A program made the position numbers and the translations under genes. Source: Heliopora coerulea (Eukaryota; Cnidaria; Anthozoa; Scleralcyonacea; Helioporidae). Taken from it: 64,000 nucleotides of DNA. Location: positions 248,001 through 312,000 of the forward strand of contig JASJOG010000058.1 of the NCBI GenBank assembly GCA_030142905.1, in the 5' to 3' direction. Positions 25,482 through 36,951 of the stretch are shown in pieces. The notes under the pieces were generated by a model. It worked only from the letters and a program-made list of their open reading frames with translations. It searched no databases and was not told the DNA's origin. Position 1 is the first letter of the stretch, and each line of letters starts with the position of its first letter.

Positions 25482-27278
25482 ATGAGAGGCCTTGTTATGA
25501 TAACGCTGTTTGCTGTTTTGTTTACAGCTTTATCTGTTGATGGAAAAGAAAGTTTTTACGTGCAGGTAACAGGAAAACCAATGAAAATATACAAAAACAA
25601 ACTTAGAATGAGCCAATACCAGACAATACGTTATATCGCATACATTTCTAGGTTGCTTCTCTGACTTTTTTGTTTCTCTAGTAGTTACTTGATGACAATG
25701 AGGCAATTTACGGGATATTTTTTAAAGGTTAAACATTTTATTTTCGAATTTATGCTGCACTTATGATAATTATTATACGAATATTTGTCGCTTAAAATAT
25801 TCGTGCATTTGGGAATGAAGTCAGCAAACACAGCACATATTACTTTCACGGTTCGTTTTCATGTTATTCATTTTTTTCATGACTTTTCTTTTACTCTTTA
25901 GAAATCTGGACATTCAGAAGTGAGACCGGGAGAAATAACAGTGCTGTTCTGTACGTAGTTAGACCTAATTTATTAATGAGATATAAATGCAGGAAGAAAA
26001 ACGCCGAACAGCGCCATTACTTAAGTCATGATGACAAAGAAAATTTGCTCATTTAAAGATTTACTTGAGAAGTACAGATGAGTAATTTCACTGTTTTTAA
26101 AATCGTACATATATGATAAACAATATCGGCGCTTTTGTTAAGCTATGTAGGAGTATGCTACGTCTTTTTTAATTAAGGGAGAAGTTTCAATATTGATAAC
26201 GGTAATGCTAATCTGGATTATATAGGTCTTGGTCTTGTAACTGTTTGATCTTGTAATGTCCCTTATATAAAACTTCATATCGTCATGAGTTACATAAATT
26301 ATTTATCATTTAGACATGACTGTCGCCAACGGTGATAAAAACACAGTAAAGATCCACTCAAAAAATGTACAATGTTGCTGGGTTCATCCCAGGAGCACTT
26401 CGGCGTATGATTGTGAGGTATTTCGTCCATGTTAAACCTGCCACTGTTCTGATTACTTGAGCACTTTCAGTTTAACTGTTTATTTGTCCTGTTGGACATC
26501 AATCTTTTCTTCATTATTAATAGATATCCTTCTTTCCCCCTCCAATTCCTCCTTTTCACTCTGTCCTTGTCTGCGTTAACGCATCTGTCTTTTTGTCTCT
26601 TTCTTTCCATCCCTCTCTGTCATCTATGCGTAATTCACTTTGCTTTTTCTTTCTATCCACCACATCTTTCCTTCTCTACCAATTCCCAGCTTTTGAGCTT
26701 TTTCCTCTCTCATTTCCCTCGCTTCTCTCCTCCCTCCCTCTCCCTCATCCTTTCTTTTTGCTTTCTGTTTTCTTTCTTTCTTTTTTTCCTCCCCTCCATC
26801 CTTCCTTCCTTCATCCCTCTCTCCTTCCTTCCCTCTCTACATTCCTTCTCTCTCATCTCTTCTCTTCTCTCCTCTTACCTCTTTCCTTCGCGTCTCTTTT
26901 CTAACTTCCAGTCTTTTTGTAATTTCTCCTTCTCCTCCATTTCCAACCACCATACATTTTTTCTCTATGCCTTCCGAAGTCCCCACTCCTAACTTATCCG
27001 AAAGTTTTATTCGCCCCCAATATTGTTGATTTAACTTCAAAACTTTTTTGAAAGTCAATGGATCTTCTTGGTGGAATGCCAACGTCATTAGAACCTTCGA
27101 AAACGGGAAATATTACCTACATTTTTACGAACCTGGTGAGAGCATGTCGTATTAATGCTGTCCGCTTGATAAATATAACGCAACATTTGCCACAGCACAT
27201 TAATACGTATAAAGATATATGTTATAATTAATAATATATTTTAATCATAATTAATAATAAATTTATAATATATATTAA

Positions 27279-27321
<43 letters not shown>

Positions 27322-30300
27322 CGTATACAAACGTCTGGTTTATCTTCAACTAGTATCCCATGGACAGAGTTGGTCAATGTATATTTCACCTTTGGCATGA
27401 AGACCGTAAAATCGCTCATACTATTCGTTTTAATACAACCTACGTGAAGCAGACATCTTGGCTTGGGTCTATATACAGTAAGTTACCCTGTATGACTGAA
27501 ATAAATGGACTGTTCTTCCTAACCTTTAATGTCCCAACTGGGTGGTGGATCAGCACTCTGTGCATTATGTCCTTTATAAAACCTATCATTCTCATGTCCT
27601 TTTCTTCACAAAATCGCTCCATTTTTAACATTGGTCTTCCTTTAAAAATTCTTTTTTACACCCTCTTAAGAATCGTCATTCCTTTTGTATTCTTTTTTTT
27701 CCGACCTTCTTAATCCACATGTTTTATTTTGTGTTTGAGATATACTTTCGTCGTCCTACTTCCCCAGTTTTATCTTCGTTCTTCCTAGACTTATTGTTCC
27801 TGAGCCCTACAATTCCCAACAGTATTTTGGACGAAAATGTGTTGGCTAAAATTTTCAAATTTCTGTAAAAATTCTTGGAAAAATGACGTGTTGTACACGA
27901 TAAGAGATATTATTTTGAACTTCACTTAAGAAACGTTACTCAGTTATCTTAGATTTCCAAAAGATATACTTAAATTTGTCATATTCCTTTTCTTCAAAAG
28001 AAACTTCTGTCAAAAAATAATGACACCACCTACAGTCAATTTTCTCTCGTAAAATATTGGGCAATCGCTATAAAACGTCAATGACAGAATTCCAAAACAG
28101 TGAGTTTGACTGTACAAAATAGTTGTGAACTAACTTTTGTCATTTCAACCGACACCAAATGATTACAGAAGCTCTCAGCATGTCCGTTTAAGTTACTCCT
28201 TATCTGCTTACGAATAATTTGTAAATTCTTCAATGTTTTAATCCATTTAGAAAAAATAGTTGGTGAATTTGAGGAAGAAAAACACTGCAATACTTGGGAT
28301 CTGGTATATTATAGTTATGAATGTTATTACTTTAAAGTATTCATTTTTTTTAAAACCTTTTTCTTAATCTATTCTATGACTAAAGCTATCAATAAAATCA
28401 AGGCATTTTATCAAATATTTTAAAGCCAGAAAACAGAAATAGTTTGTTGGGTTTTTTTTTGAAAAACTGGTGTGTGTCTCTCTTTTATACACATGCTCTT
28501 TAAAACTTATTCACTGATAATCCCAGTACGTTGAAGTGTTCTCAAAATTAGACCGCCAATTAAAATTTACAAACAATAATTTGCTGAAGAAACCTATGAG
28601 TCATTGGTGGCTGTATATCGGGGCCATCTTTGAACCACCAGGGCCAACTGATGTTCTAATGATGACGAAAATGTTTACTAGCACTTACAATCGTACATTA
28701 ATAGTAAACAATGACTATCATACTTCTTAATGTCATCTCCAGAAAACTAAAGTGTAGATATATTTTAAACTATCAGGACCCAAGGCGCAATTGTAAACCA
28801 GTCAATTGCGTTCAAAAATATAATGGGAAGAGGAACTACTTCAGAAAGGCGACTAAACTGTGTGAACCTGTCCACGAATGCTTCACCAAACTAGATGCCG
28901 AAAATCTACCCACAAGTGTAAGCTGAAAAAATTGTTTTTCGATTTGCTTTGACCAAATTTTGATGACAGGAGACTCGATAAATTAATATTATTCTACTAT
29001 TACATCATGAACTGTTGTCTTTGTTGGTGACGATGCAGTTGCTGTAGTTATTGTGGGTACCGTTGTTCTTCTAGTTGCTGCTCTTGCTGTGGTTGTTATG
29101 TTTGTTGTTCTCGCTATTGTTGTTGAAGGAGGGAGCTGTTGTACTTGTTTCCTGTTGGTGTGTGGTGATGTTGTAGTGGTTGTATATCACAGCGTGTCAT
29201 CTTGTCAAAGAAATCCTAGCAATGCTAACGTCAAATGTCTCCCAATTCCTTTGGCAGGCATTTGACAAAGATCACAACAGATGCAAAAGTTTGATTCAGA
29301 ATAAACTGACTAAAGAAGAAGAGCAAAACGTGAAAAAAGACATGGAAAAGAACATGGATGCATCCCAGAAGAAAAAGTTCAGAAACATTGATGCCAATGA
29401 CCCAGTAAGCCAGTGATTAAATAGTCGAATTTGGTTTCTTCTTCTATGATTAACGATACTAGCCGATTTTGCCAGTTACATTTTGCAAACCTTCTGCTGT
29501 GGAGTCAAAAACCCTGGGAAAGAGTTTCCTTAACACCTCGTGCATCCTTTTTAATGCTGAAATGTCATTGTGTATCCTTTTGTGGTCGCTTTAAATTATT
29601 TGCTGGATTATTAAGCCTATTGGAACTTTCGGTAATCACTGAGTGTTTCTATAAAATACAAAACAACGGAAAATTCCAAAATTTGAAATTATTTTCATTT
29701 TGTCGACTAACTTATAGTGATAGGATTCCAAATGATGACAACAGCTTAGTCGAAACGTTTGAAACGTTCAAAATACAAATTTTAATCTTTAGAGTAACTG
29801 TTGCTTTTTACTTTAACTATTTGATTAGCATTGATTGTATTTATCCCTTGTTTAGTCAAAGATTCCAATTAAATGCAACCATGGAAAGCGTGTCGGTTCT
29901 ATATGTGTTTGCGACGAAGGATGGAAAACAGATACGTCCAAGGTCCCTCTTGGAGATCCAAAGTTTGTTTACAATTGGTGTAACGTCAGAACTAGGAAAA
30001 AGCCCTTTCTTCCCTACAAACAACAAAAATACTTCATGATCACAGTATCCTTTCCAAATTTCCCTGTGATAAATTTTACCTACCTACCTACCTTCTTTCC
30101 TTCCTTCCTCCTTCGTTTGTTTGTTTGTTCGTTCGTTCCTTCATTCCTTCCTTCGTTCCTTCGTTCCTTCTTTCCTTCCTTTATTCCTTCCTTCTTTCCT
30201 TCCTTCCTTCCTTCCTTCTCTCGTTCCTCCCTTCCTTCTCTCGTTCCTCCCTTCCTTCTTTCCTACCTGCCTTCCTTTCCTCCTTTCCTGGAATGGGATT

Positions 30301-32440
30301 CCTTCGCTACTTACATCACCGTTTCAATTATTTATCTACACTTTTATTTACACTTTAACTTTACAAAAGGGACTGTCACTTACCAGCTTTGTGTTGGTAG
30401 TAGCATGGGTTTGGATGTTATACCGTAATTTCTTCCAAAAAGACGGCGTACACAAGTTTGAAGCCCGAAAAACCGTGTCAAAGAAGTCACCGCTAAAAGG
30501 CAAGAGAGAACTCAAAGCTACAACTCAACTGATTGAAGAACTGACAAATAAAAATACCCTCAAGGAAACGACTGAGTTCGCTGCATCAGGGCAGTTATCT
30601 AATACAGGAGCTCCTGAGAGATCGATTGCTTCAGAAAACAGTACCTCTAAGGGTAAATTATTGAAAGATGCTTCCACACAGTCCATTGTCGATCACGGAA
30701 GTGCTGTCTATATAAAAAGTGAGTTTTTGCCAGATAAAAAAAATTACGTAGGAGTTTCTCAGTTCTTAATTTAAACTGTGTGAGTCTTTGTTCCAGGCAG
30801 AAATCGACTCTTTCTGATTTCCTTAGTACGATGTTAATCATATATAATTCATTTAAAGGGAAGACCGTGCGAAAAGGTCGAAGTACTGTACAATCTACAA
30901 GACAATCTGTAAGAAGTGTTTCGACAGCTTCACTTGCAAGTCATCAAAGCAGTTTAAAATTAGGAGATAAAAGTGTCGTGTACTCAAGAGAAAAGTCACC
31001 AAAAGGCCTTTCAACGTCTTCACTTGCGGGCGAAACGACTAATACGTCATTTTCTGGCACTTGTATGAAACAAGACAGGAGTGATACCTCATTTGCAAAC
31101 CAGACATCAAAACACCATTCGACATACTCTCTTGCAGGTGAAGCGAAAAATGCTTCGTCCATTGGCAAATTAACTCAAGAAGAAAGACTGACCCAGATGG
31201 AGAAGGGAGGTTCAGCTTTTTCACCACCAGGGGAAGCAAGCAATGTCTCACTGTCCGGAAAAGCAATGAAAGACATAAGAGGTGCCACGCTTTCTGATAC
31301 ACCGATACCAAAAGATCGTTATTCAGCAGCTTGCGGGCCGAGTAACATCTCATTCTCTGGCAAATTGACGGAAGATGTCAATGAGATCACGCCTCACGAA
31401 AGCCAGAATTCAAGTGCATATTCAGCGGGACGTAGAGCTAGTAGTGTCTCCCTTGCTGGAGAAGTAAGGAGGGTGGATGGAAGTACCATGTCATCTATGA
31501 GTCAATCGCGAAAAGGTCAGTCAACTTATCCACTTGCAGACCAAGATAACAGTTCTCCATTTACTGCTGAGCTGATAAGCGGAGCATCAAATATACGCCA
31601 GTCATTAAAGGTTCCTGTATCTTATTCAGTTACTGGTGAAAAAATCTCGACCGCCTCGTCCGTAAATGAATCATTTAAAGAGAAGAAGCAAGGTACCATG
31701 TCTGGGAGCCAGTCCACGAGAAGTGGTAGCTTAGGGAATTTACGCCCAAAAGACAGCAGTTCTTCATCTATTAAAGGTAAGGAATGCGAAAGGGATAGGA
31801 GTTATGGCCAAAATCACACGAGAAATCTCAATTAGGACACTGCCAACTTTTATTTATAGATGTCAGTTCTTTATGCCGACATAAAAGGTCGTTTGAAGGG
31901 GTATGACATTTTGGAGGTCTTTCGTTAGTCTGTTCTGTATTTTCACGAAAATATAAAAACGGTATTACAATGCATACTGTACTTATACTTCTCAAAATAA
32001 GTCAAGCCCAACGCATACAGTGGTTGGTCAATTACCCTGCCCATATAAACCTATGCAGGCGTGGTTATGTCGCGATGTTTGTTCTTTCTACAAATAGCAC
32101 ATAATAAGATTGGTTTAAGATCTTCTAAGAACTTAGGATTTCAAGTAGAAAGTAAAGTTTACAGCTAATTGCCTAGTTCCTTGTTTATTTGTTTAAATAG
32201 CCAGATACAAACATTTAGAGAAGACTTTCAAACTGCTGCGTGTGTCTAACACCACTTTTGAGTTATTCTGAACTCTTCTTCATGATTGTATCAGGCCATA
32301 CAAATGTAATCAGTTTCAATTTTTTAATAATTAATATGTGGCAAATAAGATACAACACAATACCATAATCCGGAATACTTTCACATGTTTTATATTAATT
32401 ATTTCAAGGTTCTGGACGTTCTCAGAATTCCAATGTATGA
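25482..32440 (+). CDS. Unrecognised type I membrane protein with Ser-rich repeat tail
   Basis: Twelve exons by phase matching: 25482-25565, 25902-25950, 26314-26412, 27055-27135, 27370-27477, 28537-28703, 28777-28917, 29258-29404, 29856-30044, 30370-30718, 30859-31776 and 32409-32440, giving 787 aa. The starts of exons 4-6 and the end of exon 6 are least certain. Residues 1-21 form a signal peptide (MRGLVMITLFAVLFTALSVDG). The ectodomain (to about 355) has a beta-rich WHEDRK/HWWLY region, a six-Cys segment, a charged helix (KEEEQNVKKDMEKNM) and an EGF-like CVCDEGW. A membrane segment (LTSFVLVVAWVWMLY) follows at about 358-373, then a cytoplasmic tail of about 410 residues. The tail carries at least seven degenerate Ser/Gly units of the STSSLAGETTNTSFSGK type spaced 25-45 residues. 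The predicted C-terminus, NSNV, fits a class I PDZ ligand. If exon 11 is not spliced, the protein ends at 31,835 instead. I do not recognise the family; adhesion or receptor function is inference. Confidence 0.7.
26525..26920 (+). repeat. Polypyrimidine low-complexity tract
   Basis: CT-rich, TTCC/CTTT-type sequence inside intron 3 of the membrane-protein gene. The long open frame across it is a composition artefact. Confidence 0.85.
27280..27316. repeat. (TA)n microsatellite
   Basis: TA run of about 37 bp in intron 4 of the membrane-protein gene. Confidence 0.9.
30045..30369 (+). other. Probable U12-type GT-AG intron (membrane-protein gene intron 9)
   Basis: The donor after the EGF-like exon reads GTATCCTTT, a perfect match to the minor-spliceosome 5' splice site. 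The 3' end has no polypyrimidine tract but has CTTTAAC with its branch-type A about 11 nt before the acceptor, in the U12 range, though the branch match is only partial. The phase is 0 on both sides and joins the EGF-like exon to the membrane segment. Confidence 0.6.
30080..30290 (+). repeat. (TTCC)n / (TTCG)n repeat
   Basis: Tandem TTCC tetranucleotides with TTCG and TTTG variants fill most of the U12-type intron 9. The long frames (130-217 codons) reported across it are repeat artefacts joined to the genuine exon 10. Confidence 0.9.
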
Positions 32441-33406
32441 CAACTCATCATACTCATTCAAGGAAGTTACAATTGCTGCCCAAGTGATGTTAGCTAACTA
32501 TTGGTAGTTAATGATTATGATTCTCTCAAATCAAAACAGTTAGACTTTGTTGTTATTGACATCAAACTGCTTGACTTTTTAATGCTGAAGTTGTAATGTT
32601 GTGACATGAGTTTTAATACAAAAATGTTCTAAATCAATAATTTTTTTGCTTACATCAGAATAATTAGTTTATAAATTGATATAAAGCCAATGGCAAATTG
32701 TTTTGCATTATAATAATACCTCTTTACACCAAGAGGAACTCTTGAGGTGCACATACTCTATCTGCCTCATACCCAGACCCTTGTGCAGTAAACAGACAGG
32801 ATGACAGACAAACCAGTAACGCTATCCCTGCACAGGATTATTAACATTTGATTCAACTCTGGAGGAAATGTATTGAGAATATTTGCAACTGTTGTTTAAA
32901 GTTGAGATCAACTTTTGTTTAAAAGTGAGTTCTGTTGGATTGTACTATTACATTTGACTGCCAAGGTAGATTTGCGGATATGGTAAAGGGTGTGATGGAT
33001 TAAGATACATGTATATATATATCAGAGTCCAGCAATTTTTGACATAATATATGGAGTTTGCCAGAAATTGAACAGATACTGCTGTCAATTTTCCCATCAG
33101 ATAGTGTATTTTGCTACAATTGCCTATTCATATTTAAATTTTCTGCAATTCAGCAAAACATGATGTGCACAAGAGCTGAGAAGAACAAAATTTATTTGTT
33201 AGTTGTAACATTTAATTAAGTTGAAAATACCAAGCATCCTACTTTTGACTGGTCTATGCAGGTTAAATCTCTTGTGTCAGGTAGAAATCCAATATCCAGT
33301 ACTATTCAGTACTATTCAAACATGAGATGTCAGTTTTAAAATCTGTTTACAAAATACTGTTTTCAAAGTGGGAGTGCCATTATATTAAGCCACAACTAAC
33401 AATACT
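32441..33406. other. Convergent 3' region between two genes
   Basis: No coding features. It holds the presumed 3' UTR of the membrane-protein gene (+) and of D2HGDH (-). No canonical AATAAA was seen for the plus-strand gene. Confidence 0.5.
33191..33196 (-). terminator. Probable poly(A) signal of D2HGDH
   Basis: AATAAA on the minus strand, about 210 bp beyond the D2HGDH stop codon. Confidence 0.5.
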
Positions 33407-34960
33407 CTACAATGGCTTTTCAGGGACAACTTTGTAAGGATTGAGAATCTCATTAGGATCAAAAAGTTTCTTAATCTTCTGCATCATTTTTATACTTTCA
33501 GCTGATTTAGAATAGTGCAGATACTTGGCCTTTTTCAGTCCAACTCCATGCTCAGCACTGATACTCCCATGAGAGTTTTTAACCCACTCATACACATATG
33601 GCTCTAAACTTTTATGAATGTCCTTGTCATATTCTGGTGTGACTACATTCAGGTGAAGATTTCCATCCCCAATGTGGCCATAACCCACAATGTTAAGGAC
33701 TCTGTCACCAATTGTCTGTCTCAGATCTTCAACAATCTTGTACAATCTTGGCACTGGTAATGAGATGTCATACTTAAAAACATATCCTTGACGTTGAAGA
33801 CCTGAGGTAATACTTTCCCTTAATGTCCAAATTTTGCTAATCTTCTGTTTGTCCATGGCAATGGTACCATCCCGCACCAAATTTTCATTCATGAGCCACT
33901 CAACAAACTTCGTCAGTTTCTCTTCATCATGTGACATGTCAGCACCAGATGTTTCAACTAATACGTAAAAGTTATTATCAGCAATAGGGCTGTGTAATCC
34001 CATTTGCTTTTCCACAGTTTCAATGCATGCACAATCCAACAGCTCAAAAGCTGACAACACTTCCCCAAGCATACTTTTAGCAGCCTTAAAAATTGCCTGA
34101 ACATGCTCATAGCTGCTGCACCCTAAAAAGGCTAAATTTACAGATCTGGGAAGGAAAGGTGTGATAATTGATGCTGCAGTTATCACCCCCAAAGTCCCTT
34201 CTGAACCAATAAACAGTTGCTTGATATCATAACCTGTGTTGTCCTTTCGGCTGGATGTCAAACAGTCTAGAATAGTGCCATCAGCCAGCACAGCTTCAAG
34301 GCCTAAGACATTTCCATGAAGTGAACCATATCTAAGAAACCTTAGTCCGCCTGCATTTGTAGCAATATTTCCCCCGATGAGGCAACTGCCCTTGGCTCCC
34401 AGATCCAACGGCATCATGAATCCCTTCTCAGAAAGAAAGTGATTCAGCCTCTCCAGCACGCAGCCCGCTTGGCAAACTAGAATTCCTGAAATTTCGTCCA
34501 TACTAATGACGTCATTCATCAAAGACATGGAAAGAATGACTTCGTCGAAGACAGGCACACTTCCTCCAACTAGTCCGGTGTTACCACTTTGTGGAACCAC
34601 CGCAATTTTACGAGAATTACAGTGAGCAAGAATCTTGGAGATCTCTTGCGTTGACTTGGGCTTTAGTAAAACCTTGCTTGCACCTCGACAGCTGCCCATC
34701 CAATCCTGATTGTTGGGAGCGATTTCGTCAACATCTTGTACAACTCGATTATGTCCAAGAACTGACTGAAATATAGCTAAATCTTCGTCCTCAACTCGGC
34801 TGTATGGCCCGCGAGCGAAGTTCGGATATTGCTCACTTGTAAGTGGAAGTTTGGTTGACAAACGACGTACAAACCAGTTGAGAATGAGGCTCAATTTTGG
34901 AACTGACGGTCGAAAATAATTCGGTGCAATGCGACTCCGAAACATCTTCAGCATCGCCAT
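33407..34960 (-). CDS. D2HGDH: D-2-hydroxyglutarate dehydrogenase, mitochondrial (517 aa)
   Basis: FAD enzyme that oxidises D-2-hydroxyglutarate to 2-oxoglutarate in mitochondria, passing electrons to ETF. Visible in order: an Arg-rich N-terminus without acidic residues (about 1-45), consistent with a transit peptide; the FAD-binding PCMH domain with SGNTGLVGGS (about 125-134), GGNIATNAGG (196-205) and GYDIKQLFIGSEGTLG (243-258); and the C-terminal FAD-oxidase domain with GHIGDGNLH (about 428-436, metal-binding His pair) and SAEHGVG (468-474). Length is about that of the human enzyme. The start is the ATG at 34,960 (MAMLKMF); the open frame extends 12 codons further only through a GTG. The whole coding region is one exon, unlike every multi-exon neighbour and unlike vertebrate D2HGDH. 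A 5' UTR intron is likely (see next entry). Confidence 0.95.
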   Translation of the reverse strand: MAMLKMFRSRIAPNYFRPSVPKLSLILNWFVRRLSTKLPLTSEQYPNFARGPYSRVEDEDLAIFQSVLGHNRVVQDVDEIAPNNQDWMGSCRGASKVLLKPKSTQEISKILAHCNSRKIAVVPQSGNTGLVGGSVPVFDEVILSMSLMNDVISMDEISGILVCQAGCVLERLNHFLSEKGFMMPLDLGAKGSCLIGGNIATNAGGLRFLRYGSLHGNVLGLEAVLADGTILDCLTSSRKDNTGYDIKQLFIGSEGTLGVITAASIITPFLPRSVNLAFLGCSSYEHVQAIFKAAKSMLGEVLSAFELLDCACIETVEKQMGLHSPIADNNFYVLVETSGADMSHDEEKLTKFVEWLMNENLVRDGTIAMDKQKISKIWTLRESITSGLQRQGYVFKYDISLPVPRLYKIVEDLRQTIGDRVLNIVGYGHIGDGNLHLNVVTPEYDKDIHKSLEPYVYEWVKNSHGSISAEHGVGLKKAKYLHYSKSAESIKMMQKIKKLFDPNEILNPYKVVPEKPL

Positions 34961-35440
34961 GTTACTTGTTATACGAGCCTGTGGACACCAGGTCACTGCG
35001 CCAAAGTGGAGGCAGTTGTGTTGGAGTTGGACAAAAAATATAGATGTGTATTCACATTCGGGGATACTATGTATGGGGTGCCGTCTACAAAAAAAAATAT
35101 TTAGTATTTATTTTATGTAATCATGTATAATTTAATCTTACGTGCCTTTTCATTTAGAAATCGCAACTTCAATGTTAATATATCGCGAATGCTAATCATT
35201 AAATAACGCACATTAGACATAAGATTGACCAAATAAAAGTTGTCGTTAAAATAAATAACGTTTTTCATAAACAGTACTTGCGGTAGAAGAAATCGTACCT
35301 GGAGATATCGGAGGCAGCCTGGAACAGTCATTCTTGAAGATGGAAAAATGAGTTTCTACAAGTAGTGTCTTGTTCAAGCGACGGGAAGTTATGACATTAA
35401 ATAATTTAAATTCAGCTGATTTTAATTTCATTTTTCTTCA
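34961..35440 (-). promoter_or_regulatory. D2HGDH 5' UTR with a probable intron
   Basis: On the minus strand a long T run followed by GTAG|ACGG makes a good acceptor at 35,084/35,085. CTCCAG|GTACGA is a donor at 35,299/35,298. This predicts a non-coding first exon ending at 35,299, a 214-bp intron and a leader at 34,961-35,084. A short upstream ORF (starting near 35,332 and stopping just after the junction) would precede the main start. Being spliced upstream argues against a simple retrocopy. Confidence 0.5.
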
Positions 35441-36951
35441 TTCTTTCCTCAAATTGTAAAATTCTGCTTGCCAGCCATCTGTAGGGGAAAAATTGACAAT
35501 TCGTCGGGAGATTTTTAATAATGATAACGCATTTATATATTGCACAAACTATGAGTACTTGTTATTAATTTAGCCAAGAAAGATAATAGACTCTTGATGT
35601 CAGATCTAAAAGTTAACTCCAGTCAACTGGTGCGATTACTGTTGCGAAAATTATCATGATGTTTTGGACCTTGAAATAAGGAAATTATAAAGAGGCGTGG
35701 TCATGGCCCCTCTGGTTTAGCTCCCTCCCTGTCGAGGACGTCAGCCCTTGTACCGGGAATTCCTGGCACCACCCTTGCTGAGAAGTAGTTCAAAAGTAGT
35801 GAACTAAAGAAACACTACACCAAGCAACGCAAATGCGCTAAGTCAATGAGAACTTTGGCTCAGTTATTATTGTTGAATAATCCTCTCGACTTCGTCTCGG
35901 GGATTGTTTCGACCAATGATTGTTAATCATGAATTCCAGAGTCAATATCGTTTCCTTATATCTGCTGATCATGAACTTCCTTGAACAATATTATTTTTTT
36001 TTATCTCTACCCACACAGGATGTACGATATGATTACTGATATTCTGATGGCATACAGTAAGTCAAACTTCCTGAAGACAAACACTGGTTATACCAGTAAG
36101 AGTCAGATGGATTTGAAGCAACTTTTCAAAATTAAAAGGTTACATTAAGGGAGACAAGAAGCGAAGTAGGTTTATTCAAAACCCATGAAACATGAACAAA
36201 ATATTTTGGAGACTTTAACGCAAATTATTATAATCTAACTTGCCCTAGAAAAGATGTGAAATAATCAGAAAGGTTTGAGTACTGCTGAAATGTGAGAGTA
36301 GTTATCTAACGTTTCGAGCGAAGGCCCTTCGTCAGAGAGAAAAAACATTTTCGCTCGAAACGTTAGATAACTACTCTCACATTTCGGCAGTACTCAAACC
36401 TTTCTGATTATTTCACTTCGATTTCCACACTGCCTACGCAGCACTCTATTTTTATTCCTAGAAAAGATGGATCTCTTTAAAAAATACGTAACATGCCTTC
36501 GGTTCTGCTTGGTTTTTGTTCACAGTTCATTCTGAATAGGGCATCTCTTGGAAAAACAATTACTGGGAAAAACACCAGCTTATTCCTTGCGCTGCCCTGA
36601 TTGATATCCAGCTGTTGACGGGTGAATAATACATGTCTGTCTGTACGTTATGTATACCCCATAAATATCCCTGAGTGGAAGCGGTCTGGAGTCTGGGTGC
36701 TAGTTTGGGAAGTCACGCTTCCTCTCCGACTTGTTGGGCATCTTCTGAACAGTTCTGCAAAGGATTTAGCACAATTTTTTGCTGGGATTCGACTATTCTT
36801 GCCCAATTATCGCCAGTATACTTGACCAGGAGTCTACACAAGGTTATTTCCTGACAAGGGATCTGTGCAAACGACGCGGAGCCGTGCGAAAGGGGACGAA
36901 CTATGGCTGGGATGTTTGTAAATGTAGTAATGGTTTGATGTTTGGAGACAT
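35441..36951. promoter_or_regulatory. Divergent intergenic region D2HGDH / ZDHHC
   Basis: About 1.5 kb between divergently transcribed genes, holding presumed promoters and the long hairpin element at 36,256-36,416. An in-frame TAA 21 bp before the ZDHHC ATG fixes that start. No clear TATA box was identified. Confidence 0.4.
36256..36416. mobile_element. Long hairpin element with 66-bp arms
   Basis: Arms 36,256-36,321 and 36,351-36,416 are reverse complements with about one mismatch, separated by 29 bp. The arm ends and loop contain CGTTTCGAGCGAA and CCCTTCGTCAGAG, a motif I know from Penelope-like/terminal-repeat sequences widely scattered in invertebrate genomes. It is probably a non-autonomous hairpin element, and recent given the near-identical arms. 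Confidence 0.75.

Noticed and set aside
26492..26992. 166-codon plus-strand frame rich in Ser, Phe, Leu and Pro
   Set aside because: It lies in a CT-rich intron tract of the membrane-protein gene, and composition alone explains it.
29053..29200. Hydrophobic Val/Leu/Ala-rich frame resembling a membrane segment
   Set aside because: Translation of an imperfect GTT/TTG triplet repeat in intron 7, with no splice-site support. The real exon starts at 29,258.
30036..30360. Frames with PSFLPSF repeats
   Set aside because: Translation of the TTCC repeat inside intron 9. Only the part from 30,370 on is a genuine exon.
30780..30858. Upstream extension of the 918-nt repeat exon as a separate gene start
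   Set aside because: The start codon there is GTG and the phases fit an acceptor at 30,858/30,859 joined to the membrane exon, so it is intron sequence.
34961..34996. Twelve extra N-terminal codons of D2HGDH
   Set aside because: They would require a GTG start. The ATG at 34,960 begins a normal transit peptide.
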